Of a DNA stretch of 64,000 nucleotides, positions 11,747 to 22,519 are shown piece by piece (positions within the stretch are counted from its first letter, which is position 1; each line of letters starts with the position of its first letter). This stretch comes from Elephas maximus indicus. Lineage: Eukaryota > Chordata > Mammalia > Proboscidea > Elephantidae. The position numbers and the translations under genes were made by a program. The stretch is from positions 60,040,532 through 60,104,531 of the forward strand of contig NC_064843.1 of the NCBI RefSeq assembly GCF_024166365.1. Reading direction: 5' to 3'. Below the pieces are notes generated by a model. It saw nothing but the letters and a program-made list of their open reading frames with translations, was not told the DNA's origin and made no database searches.

Positions 11747-12469
11747 TTACCTTTACCAGTGCTTTTTATTGCTTCATGTGGATTTGAGTTACTCTCTAGA
11801 GTCCTTTCATTTCAACCTGAATGACTCCCTTTACTATTCCTTATAGATGAGGTCTTCTAGAAAAAGTTCTTTTAGTGTTTGTTTATCTGAGAATGACTTA
11901 ATTTCTCTTTTATTTTTGGAGGATTGTTTTGATGGGTATAGAATTCTTGGTTGAGGGTCTTTTTCTTTCAGAGATTTGAGTATGTCATCCCACTGTATTT
12001 TGGCTTCCATAGTTTCTGATAAGAAGTCAGCTATTAATCTTATTTTGGATCCCCTGTATATCCCTTGCTTGTCTCTTGCGCTTTCAAGGTTCTCTCTTTG
12101 TCTTTCAACAGTATGATTATGATGTTTCTTGGAATGAGTCTCTTTGAGTTTATGGTACTTGTAGGTTGTTGAGCTTCTTGAATGTACAGATTAACATTTT
12201 GATTAACTTTAGGAAGTTTTTAACTATTAGTTTTTAACATACTCCTCTAACCCTTTCTACCTTGCCATCCCATCTAAGACTCCCATTATATATGTGTGTG
12301 TGTGTGTGTACTTGATGGTGTCTCACAGAACTCAGAGGCTCTGTTCATTTTTCTTCATTCTTTTCTTTCTATTCTTCGGACTGGATAATCTCAATTGACC
12401 TATCTTCATATTTGCTGATTATTTCTTCTGACTGCTGAAATATACTATTGAGCCCCTCTAGTGAACTTT

Positions 12470-12640
12470 TTGGAGACCTGATGGGGTAGTGGTTAAGAGC
12501 TCAGCTGCTAACCAAAAGGTTGGTATTTTGAATCCACCAGCCTCTCCTTGGAAACTCTAAGGGGCAGTTCTACTCTATTCTATAGGGTCACTATGAGTTG
12601 GAACTGACGTGATAGCACCTAACAACAACAGCAGTGAATT
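12470..12640 (+). mobile_element. tRNA-derived SINE with RTE-like end
   Basis: Head 'gatggggtagtggttaagag', middle 'ggggcagttctactctattc', tail 'gagttggaactgacgtgata' followed by cacctaacaacaacagcag, an RTE-like terminus. It sits in the ancient L1, and its 3' end was later hit by the U6 retrocopy. Confidence 0.82.
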
Positions 12641-12654
12641 TTTTTTTTCTTTTT

Positions 12655-12759
12655 AAATATGGAACGCTTCACGAATTAGCATGTCATCCTTGCTCAGGGG
12701 CCATGCTAATCTTCTCTGTATCATTCCAATTTTAGTATATCTGCTGCCAAAGCGAGCAC
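12655..12759 (-). pseudogene. RNU6: U6 snRNA retropseudogene
   Basis: The reverse complement reads GTGCTCGCTT(T)GGCAGCA, then the ACTAAAATTGGAA, GATTAGCATGGCCCCTG and CGTGAAGCGTTCCATATTT blocks of spliceosomal U6 RNA. It spans nearly the complete 106-nt RNA with about 8 substitutions. An A-rich tail (T-rich on the + strand, 12640-12654) and a perfect 17-bp duplication AACAGCAGTGAATTTTT (12627-12643 and 12760-12776) show it was reverse transcribed and inserted by L1 machinery. Substitutions include the GCGCAAGG and ACACGCAAATTC stretches, so it is probably not functional. A U6 promoter (PSE, TATA) is not expected for such a copy and none was seen. Confidence 0.93.
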
Positions 12760-12934
12760 AACAGCAGTGAATTTTTGACTACAGTTTTTGTAATTCTCAA
12801 CTCCCAAGATTTCTATTTAATTCTTTTTTAAAAAATATAAGTTTCTATCTCCTAATTGAGACTCTCTATTTGGTGAGATGCTTTTATGTTTTCTTTTTTT
12901 CTTTAAGTGTGTTTTCTTATGGTACTATTTTGTT

Positions 12935-13800
12935 GTTGTTGTTAATTTCCATTGTATAAGCTCCAACTCAGAGCAAACTTATGTATAACAGAACAAAATG
13001 TTGCCAGGTCCCGTGCCATTTTAATTATCGTTGGTATGTTGGAGTCCATTGTGGCAGATGTGTTTTTAACCCATCTCATTGAAAGTTTCCCTCATTTTTG
13101 TTGACCCTCTACTTTACCAAACATAATGTCCTTTTCTAGCAATTGTTCTTTCCTGATGACATGTCCAAAGTAAGCAAGTCAAAGTCTTGCCACCCTTGCT
13201 TCTTAGAAACATTCTGGTTGTATTTCTACTAAAAATGATTTGTTTGTTTTTCTGGCAGTTCAAGATATATTCAATATTCTTTGCCAATGCCACAATTCAA
13301 ATGCCTCAATTATTCTATCTTTATTATTATCCAAAATTTTCACTTATATGAGTTGATTGAAAAGACCATGGCTTGTGTCAGACATACCTCAGTCATCAAA
13401 GTGACATTTTTGCTTTTAAAAAGTTTAGAGGTCTTTTGTAGCAGATTTGCCTGCTGCAATACATCATTTAACTTCTTGATTGCTGCTTCCATGGATGTTG
13501 ATTGTTGATTCAAATAGAATGAAATAATTGACAACTTCAGTTTCTTCTCCATTTATCCTGATGTTTATCAGTTCAGTTGTGAGAATTTTTGTTTTATTCA
13601 TGTTCAGGTGCAGTTCATAATGAAGGCTGTAGTGTTTGACCTTCTTCAATAAGCGCTTCAAATCATCTTCATTTTGAACAAGCAAAGTTGAGTCATGCAC
13701 ATATTGCAAGTTGTTAATGAGTCTTACTCCAATCTCAATGCCATATTCTTCTTCATATAGCCTGGTTTCTTGGATTATTTGTTCAGCATACTGATTAAGT
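12935..13800 (-). mobile_element. RTE LINE, 3' half
   Basis: Read on the minus strand it begins near 13800 (tgctgaacaaataatccaag), passes the RT C-terminal segments YVHDSTLLVQNEDDLKRLLKKVKHYSLHYELHLNMNKTK and INGEETEVVNYFILFESTINIHGSSNQE (13709-13470), and ends in the GTT-rich RTE tail near 12935. It is more diverged than the copies at 20530 and 48754. Several frameshifts. Confidence 0.85.
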
Positions 13801-13884
13801 AAGGTGCATTGAATACTTGATAAATAAAAAATATTTATTACCTAATGAATATTCAATAAGTAAGGAATCTTGAATAAATAAGAT
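13801..13884. other. AT-rich junction between two RTE parts
   Basis: Short AT-rich sequence with repeats of 'aataagta' and 'gaataaataa'. No gene or known element recognised. Confidence 0.4.
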
Positions 13885-14715
13885 ATATTGAAAATTACTG
13901 GTGATTGGAAACAAAGAAGAAAGATCCTTTGAAAAATATGGCCTCGGTGATAAAGATGATGCTGGAGATTGCATGATAGAATTCTGCAAGACTAACAACT
14001 TATTCATCAAAATAATTGACAACTATACACATATACCTTACTGGATGAACTACATGGGAATCAGATAAACTACATCTGTGAAAAGAGACAATTGAGACAC
14101 TCAATATCATCAGTCAAGACAAATCCATGGGCTTAGTGTGGAATGGTCCATCAGTTGCTCATGTGAAAGTTCAAGTTGAAGCTGAAGAAAATCAAAGGAA
14201 GTCCATGAGGGCCAAAGTGCAACTTTGAATTCACGCTGTCTGAATTTAGAGACCATCTCAAGGATAGATTTGATGCACACACTGAACACTAATGACCAAA
14301 ACTTAAAGAATTGTGGTAAGACATTAAGGACATCATCCAAAAAAAAAAAAAAAAAAAAAAACCCAGTGCCGTTGAGTCGATTCTGACTCACAGCGACCCT
14401 ATAGGACAGAGTAGAACTGCCCCATCGAGTTTCCAAGGAGCACCTGGTGGATTCGAACTGTCGACCCTTTGGTTAGCAGCCATAGCACCTAACCACTATG
14501 CCACCAGGGTTTCCTAAGGACACTATACATAAAGAAAAAGAATGATCATTAAAAATACAGAAAATAAGGAAAGGGCAAAGATAGATGTCAGAAAAGATTC
14601 TGGAACTTGATCTTAAGTGCAGAGTAGCCAAAATGGAGAGAAGGAATGATGAAGTAAAATAGCTGAATAGAAGATTTCAGAGGGAGCTCAAGAAGACAAA
14701 GTAAAGCTTTTGTAC
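13885..14715 (+). mobile_element. RTE LINE, endonuclease part, split by a SINE
   Basis: Begins at 'attactggtgattggaaaca', matching the endonuclease piece at 8445-8475, and runs past 'gatgctggagattgcatgat' to the region before RT ('agaagatttcagagggagct'). A minus-strand SINE sits at 14339-14517. It lies head-on to the RTE 3' half at 12935-13800. Confidence 0.8.
14339..14517 (-). mobile_element. tRNA-derived SINE
   Basis: Reverse orientation with about 22 A at 14339-14360, i.e. 'ccgttgagtcgattctgact', 'ggacagagtagaactgcccc', 'ggttagcagccatagcacct' and a 'ccaccagggtttcc' end. TAAGGACAY flanks both sides (near 14324 and 14515), a likely target duplication. Confidence 0.9.
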
Positions 14716-14869
14716 TTTGGAGTTATTTAAATTAGCGGATTTGAAGTCTTTGTCTACTATGCCCAATGTCTGGGCTTCATCAAGAACAGTTTCTATTAGC
14801 TGCTTATTTCCTGTGTGTGTCTTATTTTTAAAAACCGGAAATCTCAATATAATGTGGCAACCCTGCAAA

Positions 14870-16430
14870 TGTTTTTTTTTTTTTGTAATAACTCTTCATT
14901 CCCCCACCTTAGTCCTTGATAAGCACTAATATACTTTTTTCTCAAGGCATTTGCCTACTCCAAATATTTCATGTAATTGGGGTCATGCAATATTTATAAG
15001 TATGACTTATTTCATTTGCTGTCATGGACGGATTGAATTATGTCACCCAAAAATGTGTTTATCAACTTGGTTAGGCCATGATTCCTGGAATTGTGTGGTT
15101 GTCCTCCATTTTGTGATTGTAAGTTTATGTTGAGAGGATTAGGGTGGGATTGTAACATCACCCTTACTCAGGTCACCTCCCTGATCAAAGGTAAAGGGAG
15201 TTGGCCTGCATCACCTTTTGTCTCTCAAGAGATAAAAGGAAAGGGAAGCAAGCAGAGAGTTGGAGACCTCATACCACCAAGAAAGCAGCACTGAGAGCGA
15301 AGCACGTCCTTTGGGCCTGGGGTCCCTGCGCCTGAGAAGCTTCTCTACCAGGGGAAGATTGAGGACAAGGACCTTCTTCCAGATCTGATAGAGAAAGAAA
15401 GACTTCCCCTGGAGCTGATGCCTTGAATTTGGACTTTTAGCCTACTTTACTGTGAGAAAATAAATTTCTCTTTGTTAAAGCCATCCACTTGTGGCATTTC
15501 TGTTACAGCAGCACTAGATGACTAAGAAATTTACTGTAATGTGTTCAAGGTTTATCCACGTGCTCCCTACTTTCTAGTCTTTTGAGTATATATCTAGATG
15601 TGGATGCTGGGTCATAAGGTAATTGTATGCTTAACTTTTTGAGGAATGGCTAAACTGTGGCTGCACCATTTTACATTTCCACCAGCAATGGGCAAGGTTT
15701 CCAGTTTCTCTGTATCTTTGCAAACACTTTTTATTTTTCATTTTTCTCATAATAACCATTCTAATGGGTGTGAGTGGTATCTCATTGTGGTTTTGATTTG
15801 GATTTCTCTAATGGCTAATGATATTGAGCATCTTTTCAGGTGCTTTTTGGCCATGTGTATATCTTCTTTGGAGAAGTGTCTATTCAAGTCCTTAGTCCAT
15901 GTTTTAATTGAGTTCTTTGCCTTTTTGTTGTTGAGTTGTAGGAGTTCTTTATATATCTTGGACATTAAAGCCTTATCAGTTATACGGTTCCCAAATATTT
16001 TCTCCCATTCTGTAGATTGTCTTTTCACTTTCTCGATGATTTCTCTGATGCACAAAAGTTTTTATTTTTGAAGTCCAATTTATCTATTATTTCTTTTGTT
16101 ACTTGTTGTGTTGGTGTCATATCTAATAACCTATTGCCAAAAACAAGGTCCTGAAGCTTTACCTTTATGTTTTCTTCTAGGAGTTTTATGGTTTTAGTAC
16201 TTATATTTAGGTTATTGCTCCATTTTGAGTTATTTTTTGTATGTGGCGTGAGGTACGGGTAGCTGGACTCAAGTTTTAACATCTCCTCAAAGGACTGATT
16301 TTTCATTCCTTTGAAAAGTTTTGTCATCCTATTAAAAATATGGAGGTTTTTAGACAAAATATTTTTATTAAGAATTTGTTTTACTTTAATGCAGGATATG
16401 AATGGGAACAATTTTGAGGAAAAAAATTAG
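14870..16430 (-). mobile_element. Older L1: 3' UTR and ORF2 C-terminus, split by LTR
   Basis: Reverse-strand ORF2 C-terminal remnants are readable: MFPFISCIKVKQILN region (16411 down), [29 protein letters not shown] and [35 protein letters not shown] (16055-15750). The L1 continues to about 14870 but is broken by an LTR at 15020-15529. Frames are short and decayed. Confidence 0.8.
15020..15529 (+). mobile_element. Solo LTR, MaLR/ERVL-like, copy 1
   Basis: Starts TGTCATGGA, ends with 'gcagcactagatgactaaga' like MaLR-class LTR termini (known ends ...GGACTAAGACA). An AATAAA signal (ataaatttctctttgttaaa) lies about 60 bases from the end. Flanking 5-mers TTTGC (15015-15019) and TTTAC (15530-15534) fit a 5-bp duplication with one change. 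A second copy at 22520-23028 is closely similar throughout. No internal proviral genes are present. Confidence 0.75.
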
Positions 16431-16870
16431 AATTATACCTATGCAGGTTTGTATTTTCAAATTCTCATGCTACTTGTTAAAAGTTTAATTTATACCCAGT
16501 TTTGTATTTAATGCATTGTAAAAAAAAAAAAAAAAACAAACAAACATAGTTTACAATATAAACAGGGTTTAACTTAGACATTTTTATTCTGAATGTTAGC
16601 TGGAAGGGAGAGCCTTGCTATTCACAGCTAACTTTTTGATGCTGTAGTTGAAATTCTTATTCCTTGGAGACTTCGACTATATTACTTGTAGATTACTTAA
16701 TGTGCTTAAAAATTGGAAATCTGGTTTTGTTGGTTTCCCATATTTAACAGATATTTAAAGGCAAATAAAACATTGGATGTTGAAAAATAAATGATATATT
16801 AGCCTCAAGTGTTACAAATTTGTAGGTTGCCATAAATTTAGTCATCTTGTCTAAGAGGAAGTGTCAACTA
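16431..16870. other. AT-rich region, no gene seen
   Basis: AT-rich sequence with an A run and (AAAC) repeat at 16519-16545. No conserved reading frame or recognised element. Confidence 0.5.
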
Positions 16871-16874
16871 AATC

Positions 16875-17035
16875 CATGTTTCTCCATCTTTAGTGTGCTT
16901 AGGAATCCCCTGGGGATCTTGCTAAAATGCACATTAGGACTCAGCAGGTTTGGGGCAGATTCTTCATTCTTCACAGGTAACCAGGGAAGGCCCACACTGC
17001 TGGTCCAGGGACCACATTTTGAGGAACGAGGACCT
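16875..17035 (+). mobile_element. MER5A-like DNA transposon fossil
   Basis: 'gtgtgcttaggaatcccctg' and 'ctggtccagggaccacattt' resemble the MER5A (hAT-Charlie) consensus as I recall it. Non-autonomous. Confidence 0.65.
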
Positions 17036-17284
17036 AAATGCCTGTAAAGGACATGCTATGGATGAGTCCTGAATTAAACCCTGAGAAAAATGATTTAATT
17101 TAAAAAAGTGAAATATTCAAGTACTTAAAGGCAGTGTAGCTGATAATAAAATTTTAAGAAAACCTCTCCAGGGAAACAAACTCTGGAGACAAGAAGCCCT
17201 GCAGGTGAGGCACCAGTTCTCTCTATGGCAGATGTTGGCAAAGGAGGCTGGATTCATGTGAAATTAAGGGGAAACAGCCAAGGG

Positions 17285-17620
17285 CAGGTGGTTGTTGTTG
17301 CTGGCTGCGTTCAAGACAGCCCCTGGCTCATGGCAACCCCATGCACAACAGGGTTAGACCATTGTGATCCACAGGGTTTTTATTGGCTGATTTATAGTAG
17401 AACACCAGGCTTTTCTTCCTAGTCTGTCTTAGTCTGGAAGCTCCACTGAAGCCTGTTCAGCATCAGTGTCCGCTGACAGATGGGTGGTGGCTGCACATAA
17501 AGTGTTTCAGCTGGGAATGGAACCTAGGTCTCCCTCCTGGATGGCAGGAATTCTACCACTGAACGAAGGGCAGGTGGAGTGGACTAAAACGCCCGGGAGG
17601 ATGTTTATCTCCGCCACCAG
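17285..17620 (-). mobile_element. Long AfroSINE-like element
   Basis: Reverse complement of a longer SINE: tail 'gttgttgttgctggctgcgt', 'ggcaaccccatgcacaacag', 'cttcctagtctgtcttagtc', 'ctgacagatgggtggtggct' and 'ggaatggaacctaggtctcc' (a tRNA-like head). Same family at 23240-23560 and 33186-33530. Confidence 0.8.
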
Positions 17621-18700
17621 GGGGCTCACCACCACAGCTTTTCAAGGTTGAAGCCTCTTCCTGGGCTGAGGAAACAAGGAGAGGCTGGGCCAGTCAACCT
17701 CCAGAAGGGGGCCGCCAGTCACCTGGTGGCTGAAAGGGCACAGGGAAACGGATGCAGCCCTGTAGGATAGGGAGGCCATTCCCCTGCTTTGGAACCTGAC
17801 CTCAGGACTTTCAGGTCCCATGTTCACAACTGTGAGATTGTTACACTTGGAAAGTGGATTCTACAGATGGTGCCGTCTGATTCAGGGTGTCCAGAAAGAG
17901 GGGTGCACTGTGATGTTCCTCACTGGGGTAACACAGAGTTGTCTAAGGTGGGTGGAGTAGACTGACTTTGGAATCTCTCTCTTTTGAGTGTTTTGTGTTT
18001 TCAAAATGCCTTGTTTCTGCAAACATTCCTCTGAGGTTTGTGGACTTTCCCAGTATCAGTGAGGAAACTGAGGCACGGGGAAGAAATGGACTACACCTTA
18101 GCTCTGTGACCAAATTAGGCTCAGAAATCCAGCCTCCTGCTCTAGCCAGGGAAAGCCGACCACCTGGGTGGGCTGCTGCCTGCCCTGTCCTCTTAGGGCT
18201 CCTCAGAAGCAAGCCGTGGGGACACAGAGCACCAGGGAACTCTGGGGAAATTCGTTCACATTGGAAGGAAGGCCCAGCCTGACCTAGCCTTTTGCTCAGT
18301 CCTGCCAAAGTCAAACCATGGCAATTCCTTTAATTTAAGTCAACTTGTCTTAACTACTTACACATGAACAGATTCTTTTAATTTTCCTTTTTTTTTTTTT
18401 AATTAAAAAAATAGGACATGCTGATGGTAGAAAAATAATTCTAAAAATATAAGAGTATAAAATAAAAAGTACAAGTCCCTCTTCATTCACTGATCCCCAC
18501 CTGCAAACCCTGCAATCCCACCCATCTGGATGTATTGCTAATCACCTAAATAGAGATACACACACACACACAGACTGATACATACACAAATGATTTTACT
18601 TAGCATTACAAAAATGGGATTAGACAGTTCATATTGTGACTTTTTTTTTTTTTTTTACCGACAAATGTATCACTGATTCGGATTAAGGTTTGAAATTAAA
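17621..18700. other. Largely unique sequence, no gene seen
   Basis: Moderate GC sequence. A MIR-like snippet lies near 18030-18130 ('gaggaaactgaggcacgggg'). Short (CA)n at 18558-18572 and T runs near 18390 and 18640. ORFs here (about 100-120 codons on both strands) have no recognisable domain and overlap each other, so they are not called. Confidence 0.5.
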
Positions 18701-18717
18701 AAAAATTGAAAACATTT

Positions 18718-19030
18718 TATAGGTCTACTGTCTTGGAAGAAGTGCAGCCAGAATGCTCCTTGGAAGCACGTACGGCAAGACTGTGTCTCACATACTTTGG
18801 ACATGTTGTCAGGAGGGATCAGCCCCTGGAGAAGGACATCATGCTTGGTAGAGGGTCAGAGAACAAGAGGGAGACACTTAACGAGGTGGATTGACGCGTG
18901 GCTGCAACAACGGGCTCAGTCACAACGACGGTGGTGAGGGTGGCGCAGGACCGGGCAGGGCGTCATTCTGTGGTACACAGGGTCACTACGAGTCAGAATC
19001 GACTTGACGGCACCCAACAACAACAACAAC
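18718..19030 (+). mobile_element. RTE LINE 3' end (5'-truncated)
   Basis: 'tcttggaagaagtgcagcca', 'catactttggacatgttgtc', 'gaggtggattgacgcgtggc', ending in the tail 'ggcacccaacaacaacaaca'. This is the last ~310 bases of RTE. Confidence 0.9.
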
Positions 19031-19519
19031 TTTCTTGATTTAAAAAAAATGAGGTCTCTAAGCCTAATATTTCTGTGTTAACCAAAACAGATCCCCAGGG
19101 CTCTTCTCCAGGCCTCTCCACCACATTCGACATCCTGTCTGCCCAAGTTCACATAGACACAATAAAATTAACAGGGTTTATGTGATATTTTTTCTGAATA
19201 ATCCTGATAGAACAAGAGAATTGCTGAAATTGTGAATGCTTTTGTCATCTGAAGATTTAAATTTGTAATCCTGCTATTATTTCTATTGCTCTGAATTATT
19301 TTTTATAGGAGTTACTAAAAAAGAAAACCAAAACAATAGTGCTTGTGTAAAGAGGAGCTACAGACATAGCTGTAGTGTGTGTTCGCTTATTCTCTTCCAA
19401 ACATTCAAAACAAGTCAATTACAAACATTGATACAAAGCATCTAGTATTTTTCCTTTTCAGATTTGGGCTTCAAGAGCAGCCAAAAATACATCTCCAAGT
19501 GCCCTTTCTCTAGAACCAA
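19031..19519. other. No gene or recognised element
   Basis: Mixed AT-rich sequence without a supported feature. Confidence 0.4.
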
Positions 19520-19700
19520 AGCCAAAGCAAGCTATCTGCTGCGGGCTCACCTCTGACTCTCGGCGACCCCACGTGTGTTAGAGAAGAACTGGGCTCTATA
19601 GGATTTTCGGTGGCTGATTTTTCCTAAGTGGATTCCCAGGTCTTTCTTCCGACGCACCTCTGGGTAGACTCGAGCCTTCAACGTCTCGGCTGTGTTAACT
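19520..19700 (-). mobile_element. AfroSINE-like fragment
   Basis: 'ctctgactctcggcgacccc', 'gaactgggctctataggatt' and 'ggtctttcttccgacgcacc' are a degraded reverse copy of the SINE tail and body. Confidence 0.6.
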
Positions 19701-19724
19701 GTCACACCGCCCGGGACTCCTTCT

Positions 19725-19900
19725 CTAGAGCAGCAGGTATCAAACCTTAACACATAAGTACCTCCGGGAGCTTGTTGATGGTATAGATTTCCAGCGCTCA
19801 CCGCAGGCCTCCTGAGTCCCCTTTCTTCAGGACCGGGTTGGGAATCTACATTTCTGACACACTCCCCGTGCATGTCTGCCAGCATTGGATTGAAAGGATG
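19725..19900 (+). mobile_element. MER5-like DNA transposon fossil
   Basis: 'gcaggtatcaaaccttaaca', 'cctccgggagcttgttgatg' and 'gggaatctacatttctgaca' resemble the MER5A body. Confidence 0.5.
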
Positions 19901-20029
19901 GCCCATGTCCCTGCCTGGGACTGGGTCTGACTCTTCCCTGGTGAGACTGATTCTATTTTCTTTCATGTAGAAGAGAAAGGTCCGGAAAGAATGCACAGGA
20001 AAAGGGTTGTGCTGACTTTTTCAATTAAT

Positions 20030-20190
20030 AAACGCACTGCTGTTGAGTCGATTCCAACTCATAGTGATCCTATAGGACAGAGTAGAACTGCCTCATAGAG
20101 CTTCCAAAGAGCGCCTGGTGGATTCAAACTGCCGACTTTTTGGGTAGCAGCCGTAGCAGTTAACCACTACGCCACCAGGGCTTCCTTTCA
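20030..20190 (-). mobile_element. tRNA-derived SINE
   Basis: Reverse copy: 'gctgttgagtcgattccaac', 'ggacagagtagaactgcctc', 'aaccactacgccaccagggc'. 'aattaat' occurs on both sides (20022 and 20190), a possible short duplication. Confidence 0.88.
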
Positions 20191-20529
20191 ATTAATAGCT
20201 GCCTCAAAATTTTATGCACAGTCTTAGGGATTCTTATCTCCTTGGCTTTAAAAGCTCAGCCTCCTAAAGCAGGTCGGGTGATCTGTGGTCCTGCAGTTGC
20301 CATTGGGCCATCTCTGCCTCTTCTTATGGAGTGTATCTGGGAGAGAAGCAGTCCACAATGGTTTCAATTCTGACTAAAGTTGTTTGTGAAACTAGCCAGT
20401 CAGGGAGGTCATCTGTCTCTACAGCCTGTGCTGTAGTTTGGTTGTCCTTGGCTTAGGCTAAACTTGGGAGGAAACTGAAGCCTCGGTCGAAAGCAGTCTA
20501 CACCCTTGCAGCATGAAGGGCATGAGTTA

Positions 20530-21310
20530 CAGCTGTCTACCACAGATGACACAACCTTGCTTGCTGAAAGTGAAGAGGACTTGAAGCACTTACTAATGAA
20601 GATCAAAGACTACAGCCTTCAGTATGGATTACACCTCAACATAAAACAAAAATCCTCACAACTGGACCAATGAGCAACATCACGATAAACAGAGAAAAGA
20701 CTGAAGTTGTCAAGGTTTTCATTTTACTTGGATCCACAATCAACAGCCATGGAAGCAGCAGTCAAGAAATCAAAAGACACATTGCACTGGGTAAATCTGC
20801 TGCAAAGGACCTCTTCAAAGTGTTGAAGAGCAAGGATGTCACCTTGAAGACTAAGGTGCGCCTGACCCAAGCCATGGTATTTTCAATTGCATCGTGTGCA
20901 TGGGAAAGCTGGACAATGAATAAGCAAGACTGAAGAAGAGTTGACGCCTTTGAATTGTAGTGTTGGCGAAGAAATTGAATATACCATGGACTCTCAAAAG
21001 AATGAACAAATCTGTCTCAGAAGAAGTACAACCAGAATGCTCCTTAGAGGCAGGGATGACGAGACTGCATCTTACATACTTTGGACATGTTGTCAGGAGG
21101 GATCAGTCCCTGGATAAGGGCATTCCACTTGGCAGGGTCAGTGGAAAAGAGGAGGACCCTCAACGAGGTGGATTGACGCAGTAGCCGCAACAATGAGCTC
21201 AAGCATAATGATTGTAAGGATGGCTCTGGACAAGGCAGTGTTTCGTTCTGTTGTGCCTAGGGTCGCTATGAGTCGGAACCGACTCGGTGGCACCTAACGA
21301 CAACAACCAC
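20530..21310 (+). mobile_element. RTE LINE 3' part (RT C-terminus to tail)
   Basis: Begins within the RT domain at 'cagatgacacaaccttgctt' (ADDTTLLAESEEDLKHLLMKIKD, the YADD-type region), then SNITINREKTEVVKVFILLGSTINSHGSSSQEIKRHIALGKSAAKDLFKVLKSKDV. It ends at 'ggcacctaacgacaacaacc'. It is 5'-truncated with few lesions, so it is younger than the RTE at 12935-14715. Closely similar to 48754-49627. Confidence 0.92.
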
Positions 21311-21639
21311 AGAGTGGATGGGTTCCACAGAAACAGAGCTGAGCACAAGCAGCTTCCCTGGACCTGAGTTTCAGGGACAGGCAGAAATGACCTATGGTGA
21401 CAGAGGGGGGAAGAATGGTTTTCTTTGGGGATCATTGCCTGGAGGTTAGCACAAGGGAGCCTTGGGGCGGAGCTGGAAATGTTCTATACCTTGAGCTAGA
21501 ACTTACGCAGGGGTCATCAAGCTACATGTTCAAGCTGTGTGCATTTTACTGTCTGTATATTATACCTCCCCACCTCAAAAAAAAGAAAAATACAGAACTA
21601 ATAAAAACACCCACCCATCTTTCAGCACGTCATATTGCA

Positions 21640-21998
21640 GTGGCTTGCGTGTTGCTATGATGCTGGAAGCCACACCACCAGTATTTCACATACCAGCAAG
21701 GTCACCCACAGTGGAGAGATTTCAGCCGGCCTTCCAGACTAAGACAGACTGGGAAAAAAGGCCTGATGATCCACTTCTGAAAACTAGCCACTGGGTCACA
21801 ACAGAACATAGCCTGATATAGTGCTGGAAAATGAGCCCCCTAGACTGCAAGGCACTGAAAACACACAGTGGCTGCTACAATGGACTCGAGCTTACCAACG
21901 GACCACGGAGATGGTGCAGGACCAAGCAACGTTTCCTTCTGTTGTACACGGGGTCTCTATAACGGAGCTGACTCGATGGCAACCAACAACAACAACAG
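21640..21998 (+). mobile_element. RTE-derived short element (head joined to tail)
   Basis: The first ~220 bases ('gttgctatgatgctggaagc', 'tatttcacataccagcaagg', 'gactaagacagactgggaaa', 'gatatagtgctggaaaatga') look like an RTE 5' leader as I recall it. From about 21868 the sequence is the RTE 3' end: 'gtggctgctacaatggactc', 'gatggtgcaggaccaagcaa', 'ggcaaccaacaacaacaaca'. The intervening coding region is absent. Confidence 0.65.
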
Positions 21999-22199
21999 CA
22001 ACGTATTACATCTCAATAAATTCAATTTAAAAAGATGGATCAAATTAAAAACAGCAACTCAAAGGGGTAGATAGGAAACTTAGGGGGCAGTGAGTTTATG
22101 TTGATGCAGGGGGAAAAACTCAGACAAAGAGGGTGAGAATGGTTGCACAACTCAATGTAATCAATGTCATGTAGAAACTGTAGAATTGGTATATGTTTT

Positions 22200-22310
22200 G
22201 CTGTGTATATTGTCAACAAAAAAAATAAGTAAAATTAAAAAAAAAAAATTGGAAAGAGACCCAGGATATACGATTGAAACAAAGCAAGTTTCAAAAAAAA
22301 AAAAAAAAAA
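22200..22310. repeat. A-rich low-complexity stretch
   Basis: Three A-rich runs (around 22216, 22238 and 22290-22310) in short succession. Confidence 0.7.
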
Positions 22311-22519
22311 AGACGGGGAACTGTGGATATGGCAAAGGTTCATTATGAAAAAACAAGTCTACGGTCCTATCTATGGAGCCAAAATTACCAAAAAAATGCA
22401 CACAGTTTGGCAAGAAGAAAATTACAAGTTGAAGGCAGTTTCTTTTGACTCCAGCCATGGACTGAACATATAAAATGGCGTGAGCCCCGCCTGCATACGT
22501 GATGCTCTAAAAGGCCCGG

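Larger units (their letters stand above)
10345..12465 (-). mobile_element. Ancient L1 (ORF2 N-terminus to ORF1), interrupted
   Basis: Read in reverse it gives endonuclease-domain remnants (FSRIGHMLGHKTS from 10482 down), then the ORF2 start region, an inter-ORF spacer, and ORF1 remnants near 11850-12240 ('gaggattgttttgatgggta', 'ttcttggaatgagtctcttt'). It is split by an RTE tail at 10558-10668 and a SINE at 11588-11746. The L1 seems to resume at 12760-12930 after the SINE/U6 block. Confidence 0.7.
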
